From positions 1,306,001 to 1,370,000 of the forward strand of contig NZ_CP038865.1 of assembly GCF_004792515.1 (NCBI RefSeq): a stretch of DNA of 64,000 nt. The letters run 5' to 3'. How positions within the stretch are numbered: position 1 is the first letter of the stretch; every line of letters begins with the position of its first letter. The notes under the pieces are model-generated. The model was not told the DNA's origin, did no database searches, and saw only the letters and a list, made by a program, of their open reading frames with translations. Origin of the DNA: Vagococcus xieshaowenii (GTDB taxonomy: Bacteria; Bacillota; Bacilli; Lactobacillales; Vagococcaceae). Below are positions 8,307 through 16,809 of this stretch, piece by piece. The translations under genes and the position numbers were made by a program.

Positions 8307-10769
8307 TTAGTTAACCGTATTTGATGGCACATCCCTCAACGACCATAGGATTACCCCCTCAAATTCCCCTTGACGAGCTTGACCCGGTAAAATAGTTAAT
8401 AAAAGATCTTCTTTATTAATTTCAATCGTTAAATCTTTTGAATTTTCAGTTTTTTCTTGATTATGAATCAAGGCTCCATTAATAGAGTCCATTACCTGTT
8501 CCTTATAACTTAAAGCTGAACTTAATACATAGTTACCATTTGTTAGTTCTTTTTCCATCTTGCCAAACAAACTCCATCCACCTGTTGTACCACGCCCATC
8601 ATTGATAACGATGTTTTTGTCATCCATATCAACCTCTTCATACTCATAAGATTGAGTACTAGAAGGAATAATATTAGAACGACCAAACGATATAGATTTA
8701 GGCGCTTTTATTAAGGTCAGCGGTGAGGGGGCTATAATTGTTACAACCTCATTTGATTCAGCTATTAATGGTTCAATTTCTAACAAGTCTGATTTAAGCG
8801 TTAATGTCACATTTGCTTTTTCTTTAATTTCAGTAGCTGTTTCTGCTGTTCTTGGAATTTCTGCATCATATGTTAAAATCCATTCACTAGATAATTCGGT
8901 TTTCCCTGAGAAAATTATCGTATTTGTTTCCGTTTCTAATTGAAATGGTAATTCCTCTCCCTTTGAATTAACTAATTTTATGTTCCTAACATTCTCAAGT
9001 GAAGCATCAATCACTTCTGTTAGCGATATATTATCTAAGCTGTAATAACTTAATTCGATATCTTTATTTAGAGAAACAGTTAACTTATAGTTTAACGAAT
9101 CCTCTTTATTAACTGATTCTTTATCTAAGGAATTACCATCCTCATTATATACTTCTTGATTTAAATTTAAGACTTGTTCTGCTTTGATATACTTGAAAAC
9201 AATATCTTCTGTCTCTTCACTTATGTTACCTGCTACTTCACCGTTGATAGACGCCAAAACATAACCCTCAATTTTTTTAGGTTCAAAAGAATAGGGATCT
9301 CCTGTCTTACCTAATCTTTCTTCTGTTTGTTCTAATTCTTTACCGTTCAAATCAACATAGGAAGCTTTGACAATTATTGGTTCAATTACCGATACCACTA
9401 TTCCTTTTTTTATTCCTTGATAGTTGTATATAATTGGATACTCTCCAATCTGTTCAATATCTACCGTTCCTTCATATTCAATTTCTGAAAATGGAATTTC
9501 TTCACCAAATTCTCCAATGGCTTTGTCTAAGTTATCTGTTGGATCCCATGTTTCTCCAATTAATAACTCAGAATCATGTGCCTCTAATTTCATTTTAGTG
9601 TCTTTAACTGTTACATTAATCGTTCTTGAAAACTTATCTTTTGTATAAGTAATTGGGTAAACACCTTCAGTAGTAGTATCTACCTCTCCAGTAACTTTCA
9701 CACCACTAAACGCCAGTCTAGTAGACTTAAAACCTAATTCATCAATTGAATAGGCAAAGTTATTATCAGCTTTCCATGATGTATTTAGAGGAACTATTGA
9801 ATCAAAGACTTCAACAAATGATTTTTCCTTAAAAACTTCTAAAGTAAACGCCCCTAATTTTCCACCTTTAATAGTAGCCTCCAGTTCGATATTTGTGCTT
9901 TTAAACATATTATCAAATACTATATATTGATCATCAATCGAAACCGATGTATGCCTACATGACCACTTAATTGGTTCATCCGTGTCAATTATGATAAAAT
10001 CTCGAATATTTACTCTATCTCCCAGCTCCGGTAAATACATAAAAATATCTGTTTTTTGAGAACTAAATAAATTGTTAAACGGGATGGTATAATCATAGCC
10101 CTCTGGAAATATAATTTCTTTAATATTATTAGCACGAAAAGCATTTGAAGTGGTCGTTAATTGTTTTGACTTTATCTCTACGCTGGTTAAATTATTGTTA
10201 CTGAAAACATTCGAGCCGTCTATCCTATTAATATTTTCAGGGATAGTTAGATGACCAGTTAATCCTTTACTAGCAAATGTATATCCTGAAAGTTCAGTTA
10301 CAAGAAGGCCGTCTAATTGCTCTGGAATTACCAAGTCATGAGTAATGGTACCCGTATATTTAGTAATACTTGCTGTTCCATCTTTCAACACTTTATATTC
10401 ATAATCACCACTAACCACTCTTTGACCTATCGATGGGCTTAATTGATCATTCATAATCTCTTCTTGCTCTACACTCTCTTCTGGGGCTTCTTCTTGCTCT
10501 ACACTTTCTTCTGGGGCTTCTTCTTGCTCTACACTTTCTTCTGGGGCTTCTTCTTGCTCTACACTCTCTTCTGGGGCTTCTTCTATCCTTAGTTCTTCTA
10601 TTTCTTGACTTCCTGTAGTATCGACTTGATCAAGTTTCACCTCATCCGCCCATAAAGGAGACGCATTTTTCAGAAAATAACTACTATATAAAAGAATACC
10701 ACTTATCATCACACTAAAAATAATTATAAATACCTTCCAATTATTCAATTGCTTTTTTTTCAAAAACAT
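8307..10769 (-). CDS. Large WxL-domain surface protein with BspA-like and MucBP modules
   Basis: 820-residue secreted protein expected to bind peptidoglycan non-covalently through a C-terminal WxL domain (two W-x-L motifs: GGWSLFGK at ~750 and ILWSLRDVP near the end). In order: signal-anchor (~12-35); four 10-residue repeats EEAPEESVEQ (~63-103); a BspA-type leucine-rich region (~115-240, LTIPENINRIDG); two Ig-like modules (~305-470); a MucBP-like module (~470-540, YVDLNGKELEQTEE); a beta-rich region like isopeptide or adhesin repeats; then WxL. AGGAG precedes the ATG closely. It probably acts in adhesion or wall-surface binding. It is its own transcription unit with double terminators. Confidence 0.85.
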   Translation of the reverse strand: MFLKKKQLNNWKVFIIIFSVMISGILLYSSYFLKNASPLWADEVKLDQVDTTGSQEIEELRIEEAPEESVEQEEAPEESVEQEEAPEESVEQEEAPEESVEQEEIMNDQLSPSIGQRVVSGDYEYKVLKDGTASITKYTGTITHDLVIPEQLDGLLVTELSGYTFASKGLTGHLTIPENINRIDGSNVFSNNNLTSVEIKSKQLTTTSNAFRANNIKEIIFPEGYDYTIPFNNLFSSQKTDIFMYLPELGDRVNIRDFIIIDTDEPIKWSCRHTSVSIDDQYIVFDNMFKSTNIELEATIKGGKLGAFTLEVFKEKSFVEVFDSIVPLNTSWKADNNFAYSIDELGFKSTRLAFSGVKVTGEVDTTTEGVYPITYTKDKFSRTINVTVKDTKMKLEAHDSELLIGETWDPTDNLDKAIGEFGEEIPFSEIEYEGTVDIEQIGEYPIIYNYQGIKKGIVVSVIEPIIVKASYVDLNGKELEQTEERLGKTGDPYSFEPKKIEGYVLASINGEVAGNISEETEDIVFKYIKAEQVLNLNQEVYNEDGNSLDKESVNKEDSLNYKLTVSLNKDIELSYYSLDNISLTEVIDASLENVRNIKLVNSKGEELPFQLETETNTIIFSGKTELSSEWILTYDAEIPRTAETATEIKEKANVTLTLKSDLLEIEPLIAESNEVVTIIAPSPLTLIKAPKSISFGRSNIIPSSTQSYEYEEVDMDDKNIVINDGRGTTGGWSLFGKMEKELTNGNYVLSSALSYKEQVMDSINGALIHNQEKTENSKDLTIEINKEDLLLTILPGQARQGEFEGVILWSLRDVPSNTVN
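10461..10580 (-). repeat. Four tandem 30-bp repeats (EEAPEESVEQ)
   Basis: Four head-to-tail 30-bp units (10461, 10491, 10521, 10551) encode an acidic, Pro-containing stalk near the N-terminus of the 820-aa protein. The copies differ at one silent C/T position, so they are recent or homogenised. The length is a multiple of three, so copy-number change would keep the frame. Confidence 0.9.
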
Positions 10770-10873
10770 TCACTCCTATCATGCGGTTATATTATCAACA
10801 TATTATCCTTTTAAATTCAAAATCCAATTATATTACTCTCGCTTCATAATTTTACTACAAGTAACTTCCTCTA

Positions 10874-10881
10874 AACAGTTC
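10874..10881. promoter_or_regulatory. AACAGTTC motif upstream of the 820-aa WxL gene
   Basis: The octamer AACAGTTC lies about 105 bp upstream of the start at 10769. The same octamer forms both arms of the palindrome at 17963-18004 and occurs at 25689-25696, in front of two other operons of the island. It is a candidate regulator-binding half-site; role inferred. Confidence 0.3.
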
Positions 10882-10984
10882 AAGATTGATAGATGTTTTT
10901 CATTTTTGACTGGTTCTTTAATGGAAGTTATCCGTGAAAACATGGTTAAAACTATTACTACAAATTATCGAGTAAACACAAAAA

Positions 10985-11006
10985 GGTGGAGTTTACACAC
11001 TCCACC
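10985..11006 (-). terminator. Terminator after the MucBP/LPQSG gene
   Basis: GGTGGAGT / ACTCCACC stem with a 6-base loop, followed by T5 on the minus strand, 70 bp after the stop at 11079. Confidence 0.75.
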
Positions 11007-11078
11007 TAATTAGCTTATTCTATAATTTTATTATTTACAAACTTCAACATTGCCATTCATTTATTAATAAATCTCTAC

Positions 11079-13703
11079 TTATTTCTTTCTTTTTATCCTT
11101 GAGAATAAAGCAGAAAAACTTAGTAACATTAATCCTACTATAGCTAGAAGTGATTTTTTATTTTCACCAGATTGAGGTAATATATCACTACCTCCAGCTT
11201 TATCATTAGAGTGATTACTATTTTCTACTTGAGAATTTATCTTATCCTTGATTTGTTCTGTTGTTTCTATTGGTTTTGTCGGTTCTGTTGATTCTGTTGG
11301 TTCTGTCGGTTCTGTTGGTTCTGTTGGTTCTGTTGGTTCTGTTGGTTCTGTTGGTTCTGCTGGTTCTGTTGGTTCTGTTGGTTCTGTTGGTTCTGCTGGT
11401 TCTGTTGGTTCTGTTGGTTCTGCTGGTTCTGTTGGTTCTGTTGGTTCTGTTGGTTCTGCTGGTTCTGTTGGTTCTGTTGGTTCTGCTGGTTCTGTTGGTT
11501 CTGTTGGTTCTGTTGGTTCTGTTGGTTCTGTTGGTTCTGTTGGTTCTGTTGGTTCTGTTGGTTCTGTTGGTTCTGCTGGTTCTGTTGGTTCTGTTGGTTC
11601 TGTTGGTTCATAAATATAAATAACTTCTATTGGAAAATCAATATATTTCCCATTTTTATTTGCAGGTATTTTTTTTAACCCGTACCCTTCAATTTCAAGC
11701 GCACTTGTTTCATAGTTTTCCCCTACTGCCCCGTGTAACGTTTTAGGACTTGCTAATGCTTTGCCTGCTTCGTCTACGAATCTTACGATCACCGTTTGTA
11801 GCTCCACATCTTTGATTGGTGTATAGACATACACCACTTCCCCTGGTGTCTCTCCATAGGTGCCATTCGCATTACTTGGGTAAGTTTTTAACCCGTACCC
11901 TTCAATTTCAAGCGCACTTGTTTCATAGTTTTCCCCTACTGCCCCGTGTAACGTTTTAGGACTTGCTAATGCTTTGCCTGCTTCGTCTACGAATCTTACG
12001 ATCACCGTTTGTAGCTCCACATCTTTGATTGGTGTATAGACATACACCACTTCCCCTGGTGTCTCTCCATAGGTGCCATTCGCATTACTTGGGTAAGTTT
12101 TTAACCCGTACCCTTCAATTTCAAGCGCACTTGTTTCATAGTTTTCCCCTACTGCCCCGTGTAACGTTTTAGGACTTGCTAATGCTTTGCCTGCTTCGTC
12201 TACGAATCTTACGATCACCGTTTGTAGCTCCACATCTTTGATTGGTGTATAGACATACACCACTTCTTGCTCTTTATCACTCATTATTCCAACAGCATTA
12301 TCAGGTAGTTTACTTTCATCTAATATGTATCCATCTATAGATATTTTATAGTCGTCTGTTGTGGCATCGTATGCATCCTCGAGGCTACCTGAAATGGTTT
12401 TCGAAGGATGTATCTCACTCCCTTCCTGATTGATATATTTAATTGTGATATCTTTTGCGTCTGGTAAGGAATACACAAGTTTTATTGTCTGTAATTCCTC
12501 AGTAAAAATTCCGGTAACATTATCAGGCAATTTACTAGTATTTAATTGATATCCGGGTATTTCTAATTGATAGTCATCTATCGTAGCATCATACCCCCCA
12601 CCTAAGTAACCAATTATTTCATTGTCCTTATGAAGTTTATTCCCATGCTCATCTAAATATTCCACTAATATACGTGTAGCCCAAACATAGGTATCAGGGG
12701 AACTTCCATCATATTTATTAGCAAAATTTTTAGAAGAAGTGTAGTATTGACTAGTATTAACTCCTATCCAACCTTCTGTGTAACTTCCTGTAGCTGTATG
12801 ACTTGGCAGTCCAGAATCACTGGCGTCAAAAGGCGTATATTCACCTACAGTTATAGAACGTAGTTTTTTATTGGACGAATCAAACATTTTATATGCATTA
12901 GTTGTCTTTTTTTTACCTAGTCCACTAATATCTAACGTTTCTAGTGACTCACAACCTGCAAACATTGAAATATATGAATTGGTAACACTAGTATCAAAAT
13001 TTGATAAATCTAATTCAGTAATGCTACTACACCCATTAAACATTGAAGTAAATGTCGTAACCTTAGACGTACTCCAAGAAGATAAATCTACCTCTTTCAA
13101 TGATGAACAGCCTCTAAACAAGTACATCATTCTAGTAGTATTAGATGTATCAATATTATTTAGTCCACTAATCTCGGTAACATTACTTAATCCATCAAAT
13201 AAATTATTCATATATGCCTTAGTGGTTATAGATCCATTTATGACAACTTTATTAATTTCGTTTTTATACTCTATCCAAGGTGATTCTGATAAACTTGGTA
13301 ATTCCCCTTCAAAAATTGTAAGCACACCATCGTCTGTTATTTCCCAACTACAAGTTCCTAATGTGCCTAAATGAGTTGAATTTCTATTCGTTCCATCAGT
13401 TTTAGTAAGAATTTTGAGATTCTTATTATTTGGCTCATCAACAGCGTATTCTTCCTTATGAATACTATCTGTTTCTGAACTTATTTCTTCAAATGAATCA
13501 GAAAAATCTAGCTTATTATTACTAATCTCCTTATCTTCAGGAATAGAAATTTGTGTAGATAGTGATTCTTCGTTGATGGACTCAAGTACCTTACTCGTTT
13601 CAGTCTCTTGAGTTATAGCTTCAGCTACACTAATAGATGGGCTTAAGACCAAGCTGATACCTGCTAAAACACTTATCAGGTTCCTAACATTATTTTTTTT
13701 CAA
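11079..13703 (-). CDS. LPQSG-anchored BspA/MucBP repeat surface adhesin
   Basis: 874-residue wall-anchored protein, probably an adhesin. In order: signal peptide (1-28, ending SISVAEA); DUF285/BspA-type repeats (~165-300, recurring SLKEVDLSSWSTSKVT); two diverged MucBP modules (~344 and ~417); three 71-residue MucBP copies (~480-693) almost identical to each other; a (EPT)n/AEPT stalk (~698-812); sorting signal LPQSG (~840), hydrophobic span and RIKRKK tail. The start codon is TTG at 13703, eight bases after AGGAGG; no in-frame ATG fits. LPQSG differs from the usual LPxTG at the fourth position (Ser for Thr). Sortase A at 6787 is the likely anchoring enzyme. Confidence 0.88.
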   Translation of the reverse strand: MKKNNVRNLISVLAGISLVLSPSISVAEAITQETETSKVLESINEESLSTQISIPEDKEISNNKLDFSDSFEEISSETDSIHKEEYAVDEPNNKNLKILTKTDGTNRNSTHLGTLGTCSWEITDDGVLTIFEGELPSLSESPWIEYKNEINKVVINGSITTKAYMNNLFDGLSNVTEISGLNNIDTSNTTRMMYLFRGCSSLKEVDLSSWSTSKVTTFTSMFNGCSSITELDLSNFDTSVTNSYISMFAGCESLETLDISGLGKKKTTNAYKMFDSSNKKLRSITVGEYTPFDASDSGLPSHTATGSYTEGWIGVNTSQYYTSSKNFANKYDGSSPDTYVWATRILVEYLDEHGNKLHKDNEIIGYLGGGYDATIDDYQLEIPGYQLNTSKLPDNVTGIFTEELQTIKLVYSLPDAKDITIKYINQEGSEIHPSKTISGSLEDAYDATTDDYKISIDGYILDESKLPDNAVGIMSDKEQEVVYVYTPIKDVELQTVIVRFVDEAGKALASPKTLHGAVGENYETSALEIEGYGLKTYPSNANGTYGETPGEVVYVYTPIKDVELQTVIVRFVDEAGKALASPKTLHGAVGENYETSALEIEGYGLKTYPSNANGTYGETPGEVVYVYTPIKDVELQTVIVRFVDEAGKALASPKTLHGAVGENYETSALEIEGYGLKKIPANKNGKYIDFPIEVIYIYEPTEPTEPTEPAEPTEPTEPTEPTEPTEPTEPTEPTEPTEPAEPTEPTEPAEPTEPTEPTEPAEPTEPTEPAEPTEPTEPTEPAEPTEPTEPTEPTEPTEPTEPTESTEPTKPIETTEQIKDKINSQVENSNHSNDKAGGSDILPQSGENKKSLLAIVGLMLLSFSALFSRIKRKK
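11270..11612 (-). repeat. EPT/AEPT stalk micro-repeat
   Basis: About 340 bp of 9-bp units encoding (Glu-Pro-Thr)n with occasional Ala-Glu-Pro. It is a proline-rich stalk that lifts the adhesive part of the protein through the wall. The near-perfect nucleotide repeat makes long antisense open frames (GSV, QNQ, LVL repeats) that are artefacts. The repeat is expected to vary in length. Confidence 0.92.
11678..12265 (-). repeat. Three tandem 213-bp MucBP repeats
   Basis: Units with a period of exactly 213 bp (marker positions 11678, 11891, 12104) encode 71-residue MucBP modules beginning about VRFVDEAGKALASPK. Apart from the end nearest the stalk, which diverges in its last part, the copies read as identical at nucleotide level, implying recent duplication or gene conversion. 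Confidence 0.9.
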
Positions 13704-13880
13704 TTCATATACCTCCTATAGCATTCCAATCGTAAGTCCTAACAAATAAAAAAACAATTGTCTATATATCATATTGAAACAGAAATATTGTTTTATAGGA
13801 ACTGAAACGCATCTTTATTAATATATTAATACGTTGAAGGCTTTAATTTTTATAATTTGTCAAATTATGTGCAAAAAAAA

Positions 13881-13925
13881 AGAACCATAAAAATTAGAGT
13901 TCATTCCTCTAACTTTTATGGTTCC
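13881..13925 (-). terminator. Terminator of the WxL operon
   Basis: Long hairpin with arms of ~19 bases (AGAACCATAAAAATTAGAG and a near-complement), followed on the minus strand by a T8 run, just after the stop at 13964. It ends the DUF916-LPQTG-WxL operon. Confidence 0.85.
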
Positions 13926-13963
13926 TTTTATAATTAGTACTTCTAACTAATAAAACAGTGTAT

Positions 13964-14797
13964 TTATCTATTCTCTACAGCATTCTTTAAAGTCCATATT
14001 AAAGTTGTACTATACTTTTCAGCTTTTTTAACTGCTTTTCCTGGAACATTTAAATTAATATCTTTATTTATAATAACTTTTTCATCATCTTTAAGGTTTT
14101 CATTATCTCCATCTTGAACAACTAAACTTTCTGGTGATCCCATATTATAAGTGAATGTTCCACCTCCATGTCCTTTTGACGTGGATAAAACTTCTTCTTC
14201 TTGACCTGAAACAAAAATATGTTTTTCCTTGATAGTAGAAACTTCTGGATCTTCTGAATGTGTTGAAATATAAGCATTTTTAAATGATAACTCAGCTCCT
14301 ACTAACTCATGTACTTTGTTGTTTTCTGAAGCTTCCGTCATAAATGGGGTATCTTGTTTAACTGATAAGATCCATCCTTCTAATGTGCCTCTTTTGTCAG
14401 TAACTTGAGCATAGTTCGTAACATTTTTAAAGTCTTCTCCAACAAATAATCCTTGGGCTCTGGCTGAATAATTTTCAGTTTTACCAGTAATTTTATTCTC
14501 TCCAAAATATAAGGTTGAAACAAAGTCGATAGATAATGGACCATCTGTTCCAACTGGTGGCTCAGTTGGTGGATTTGTTGGATCTGTTGGATCTGTTGGA
14601 ATAACTGGAATACCAGGGTCTGGGTCTGGGTTTGTTGGGTCCACAGGTGGTGTAGGTAATTCATCTGCAACAAATTCTACAGATGCCTCTTTGGGAACTT
14701 GCTTTTCTTCTTCTTGATTATCAGCCAATACAATGGTTGAAATAGAATTTAACAGCAATGAACTTAATATTAAACTACTCTTTAACTTATTTTTCAT
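13964..14797 (-). CDS. WxL-domain surface protein (third of three paralogues)
   Basis: 277-residue secreted protein: signal peptide (MKNKLKSSLILSSLLL... ending LADNQ), a Pro-rich linker with DPTNPDPDPGIPVIP, then a WxL domain with the marks GPLSIDFVSTLYFG, GWILSVK and the final LIWTLKNAV. It binds peptidoglycan non-covalently. The ATG at 14797 is preceded by AAGGGGA, and the previous gene stops at 14799, so they are translationally close. It is the last gene of the operon and a paralogue of the next two upstream genes. Confidence 0.88.
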   Translation of the reverse strand: MKNKLKSSLILSSLLLNSISTIVLADNQEEEKQVPKEASVEFVADELPTPPVDPTNPDPDPGIPVIPTDPTDPTNPPTEPPVGTDGPLSIDFVSTLYFGENKITGKTENYSARAQGLFVGEDFKNVTNYAQVTDKRGTLEGWILSVKQDTPFMTEASENNKVHELVGAELSFKNAYISTHSEDPEVSTIKEKHIFVSGQEEEVLSTSKGHGGGTFTYNMGSPESLVVQDGDNENLKDDEKVIINKDINLNVPGKAVKKAEKYSTTLIWTLKNAVENR

Positions 14798-14798
14798 T

Positions 14799-15692
14799 TT
14801 ACAGTGTATCCCCTTCTGTATTTTCTTCGCCATTATCAGGAGTATCTGATAATGTCCAAATAATCTTTGTTGAATATAACTCCGCTACTTTGTTAGCTGC
14901 TCCTGGAACTTCTAGACGTACTTGTGGACTTAACTTAGTTGTTTGCTCTGCATACTTACCTTTAACAGTAACAGTTTTGCCTGCAATTTCGACCTCTTTA
15001 CCTTCTTCATTTTCGACTAACGTACCTTTACTTCCAAAACGAGTTACCCATGTTCCCAAACCTTGATTAGCTTCATTTGCTGTCGCTACTATTTCAGTAC
15101 TTCCACTCTCTAAAAAGAATCCATCATTATTAAGCACTGGATATTTCGATGTATTTCCTTCTTGTGATACCAACGCAATATCAGTAAAATATATTTTTGC
15201 AGAAGACAATTCTTGTTTTGATTCATCAGAGATAAAAGCACTAGGTTGACTTACACGTAATTCCCATCTACCCTCCGTTAATCCACGTGAATCAGTTATT
15301 TGCACATAGTTGGTTGTTTCATCAAAAGTTTCATCTGAATTTTTACTTAACTGAGCTGCTGCAAAGTACGTTTCATCTGCTGTACTAATTTTTTGATTGC
15401 CAAAATATAAAGTAGAGGCAAAATCTATAGATAAAGGTCCAACAGTAGGAGTTGGTCCTGGTTGCTCTGGATCTGTCGGTTTAATTGGATCTACTGGATC
15501 AATTGGTTCTGTTGGGTCTGGGTTTTCCGGATCTACTGGGGGGGCCGGCTCATCATTAGCTTCAAACCCCACTGCTGCATTAGTATTATACTCTTTTACT
15601 TCCTCTTCTGCGTTTACCACTGTTGTTGCTGAAATAGTTCCTAAAACTAACGTGCTTAATAAGGTTGTTGTAATAATTTTTGTTTTTTTCAT
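14799..15692 (-). CDS. WxL-domain surface protein (second paralogue)
   Basis: 297-residue secreted protein: signal peptide ending VVNAEE, acidic linker, Pro-rich stretch DPENPDPTEPIDPVDP, then the WxL domain (GPLSIDFASTLYFGNQ, the first motif as RWELRVSQP, the second as IIWTLSDTP). The ATG at 15692 follows AAAGGAG; a 12-residue longer frame lacks a ribosome site. Expected to associate with the wall and with the DUF916 protein encoded first in the operon. Confidence 0.88.
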   Translation of the reverse strand: MKKTKIITTTLLSTLVLGTISATTVVNAEEEVKEYNTNAAVGFEANDEPAPPVDPENPDPTEPIDPVDPIKPTDPEQPGPTPTVGPLSIDFASTLYFGNQKISTADETYFAAAQLSKNSDETFDETTNYVQITDSRGLTEGRWELRVSQPSAFISDESKQELSSAKIYFTDIALVSQEGNTSKYPVLNNDGFFLESGSTEIVATANEANQGLGTWVTRFGSKGTLVENEEGKEVEIAGKTVTVKGKYAEQTTKLSPQVRLEVPGAANKVAELYSTKIIWTLSDTPDNGEENTEGDTL

Positions 15693-15720
15693 TTTTAAAA
15701 CTCCTTTATAAATTTTTATT

Positions 15721-16482
15721 TTACTCAAACGGAATGTCTGATAACGTCCAAATAAATTCCGTAGTATATTTTACTGAATCTTTTGGTGTAGCTCCCGGTA
15801 TAAATAATTGAATGCCCGTGTTTTTTACTACCCCGTCTTCCAATATTTCAATTGGATTCCAAGAATTAATCCAAGTATTGGTTCCTTGGCCGCTATTTGC
15901 TTTCATAACGATCCTAGTTTCACCTGGTTCTAACTTGATATCGTTGACTTCTGGAATTTGATCTTCTTCTTCAATATAGGAAGTTGCTTGACTATTTAGT
16001 AAACTAACTTGAGCTCCTATTAACATACTGTTTTTAGTCTTATTATTTGTAAACTGTTTAGACTGTTTTACAGTCAAACACCATCCTGAATTATTGCCAC
16101 GGAAGTCAGAAATCTGAACATAGTTTGGTTTCTTAATGGCTTCACTTTTTTGGGTCCCATCTTCATTAAAATAATATTGTGGATTTGCATAATATATCGT
16201 ATCTTGGTTACTTATTTCATTAGCACCAAAATCGAAACTCGAAACATAATCAATAGAAAGAGGCCCCTGTGTCCCTATATTTGCATGTCCATCAGGATTT
16301 GTTGGATCCCACGGTACCACCGAATGGTCTGGATCAGGATTTTCTGGATCAATAGGCGAAACAACATCATCACCTTGCACAAAATCTATTTGTCCTTTAG
16401 ATGAATAGCTCTTTTCTTCTGCTAAACTAGATGAAGGAATTAATAATAAGGTAAGCACAAACAGCAGGTTAGTTTTTAACAT
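15721..16482 (-). CDS. WxL-domain surface protein (first paralogue)
   Basis: 253-residue secreted protein with a signal peptide (ending SSSLAEEK), the motif YSSKGQIDFVQG shared with the small LPQTG protein's YVTKGQVSFTG, a DPENPDPDHSVVPWDP linker and a WxL domain (GPLSIDYVSSFDFG, GWCLTVK, FIWTLSDIP). It has a rare cysteine between the W and L of the first motif. GGGAGG precedes the ATG, which nearly touches the stop of the upstream gene. Confidence 0.88.
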   Translation of the reverse strand: MLKTNLLFVLTLLLIPSSSLAEEKSYSSKGQIDFVQGDDVVSPIDPENPDPDHSVVPWDPTNPDGHANIGTQGPLSIDYVSSFDFGANEISNQDTIYYANPQYYFNEDGTQKSEAIKKPNYVQISDFRGNNSGWCLTVKQSKQFTNNKTKNSMLIGAQVSLLNSQATSYIEEEDQIPEVNDIKLEPGETRIVMKANSGQGTNTWINSWNPIEILEDGVVKNTGIQLFIPGATPKDSVKYTTEFIWTLSDIPFE

Positions 16483-16483
16483 T

Positions 16484-16789
16484 TTACACCTCCCTTAGTT
16501 TGTTTTTAATTATTAGTAAAAGATAGATTGCTATTAAAACAATGTACGTCCCTAACAATTCATATTCCATTTTTTCTTCACCAGTTTGTGGCAAATAGTG
16601 GTGTTCCTGATGAACCTTTTGTGGAGATTCTGTTAGAGGTGAAACAGCAGGGCCGTTGTCTTCTTCATATATACCAGTAAAACTCACTTGCCCCTTTGTC
16701 ACGTATCCATTATCCTCAGCATAAGCTGTTCCTGTTGATAATGCTAATAACGATACACAAACTAATAACCAAATTATTTTTTTTATCAT
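16484..16789 (-). CDS. Small LPQTG-anchored protein of the WxL locus
   Basis: 101-residue wall-anchored protein: signal peptide (ending GTAYAED), a short exposed part including YVTKGQVSFTGIYEE, then LPQTG (~67-71), a hydrophobic span (~80-96) and a basic tail. Small LPxTG proteins of this kind are regular members of WxL/csc gene clusters. It is the second gene of the operon, 20 bp after the DUF916 gene. Its ribosome site (GGGAGTG) is rather far (14 bases) from the ATG. Confidence 0.85.
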   Translation of the reverse strand: MIKKIIWLLVCVSLLALSTGTAYAEDNGYVTKGQVSFTGIYEEDNGPAVSPLTESPQKVHQEHHYLPQTGEEKMEYELLGTYIVLIAIYLLLIIKNKLREV

Positions 16790-16809
16790 AATTAATTATT
16801 TTTCACTCC

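Noticed and set aside
10461..10580. Regular 30-bp repeats as a CRISPR array
   Set aside because: The units are directly adjacent, without spacers, and code in frame for EEAPEESVEQ.
11248..11623. Long open frames with GSV, LVL and QNQ repeats over the stalk region
   Set aside because: They are shadows of the 9-bp EPT repeat in other frames and have no ribosome site or sensible protein.
11678..12265. 213-bp repeats as a mobile element or CRISPR
   Set aside because: They are in-frame MucBP modules of one protein, with no terminal inverted repeats or spacers.
12871..13374. Plus-strand frame of 167 codons opposite the BspA region
   Set aside because: It is antisense to a recognised surface-protein domain and has no signal or ribosome site.
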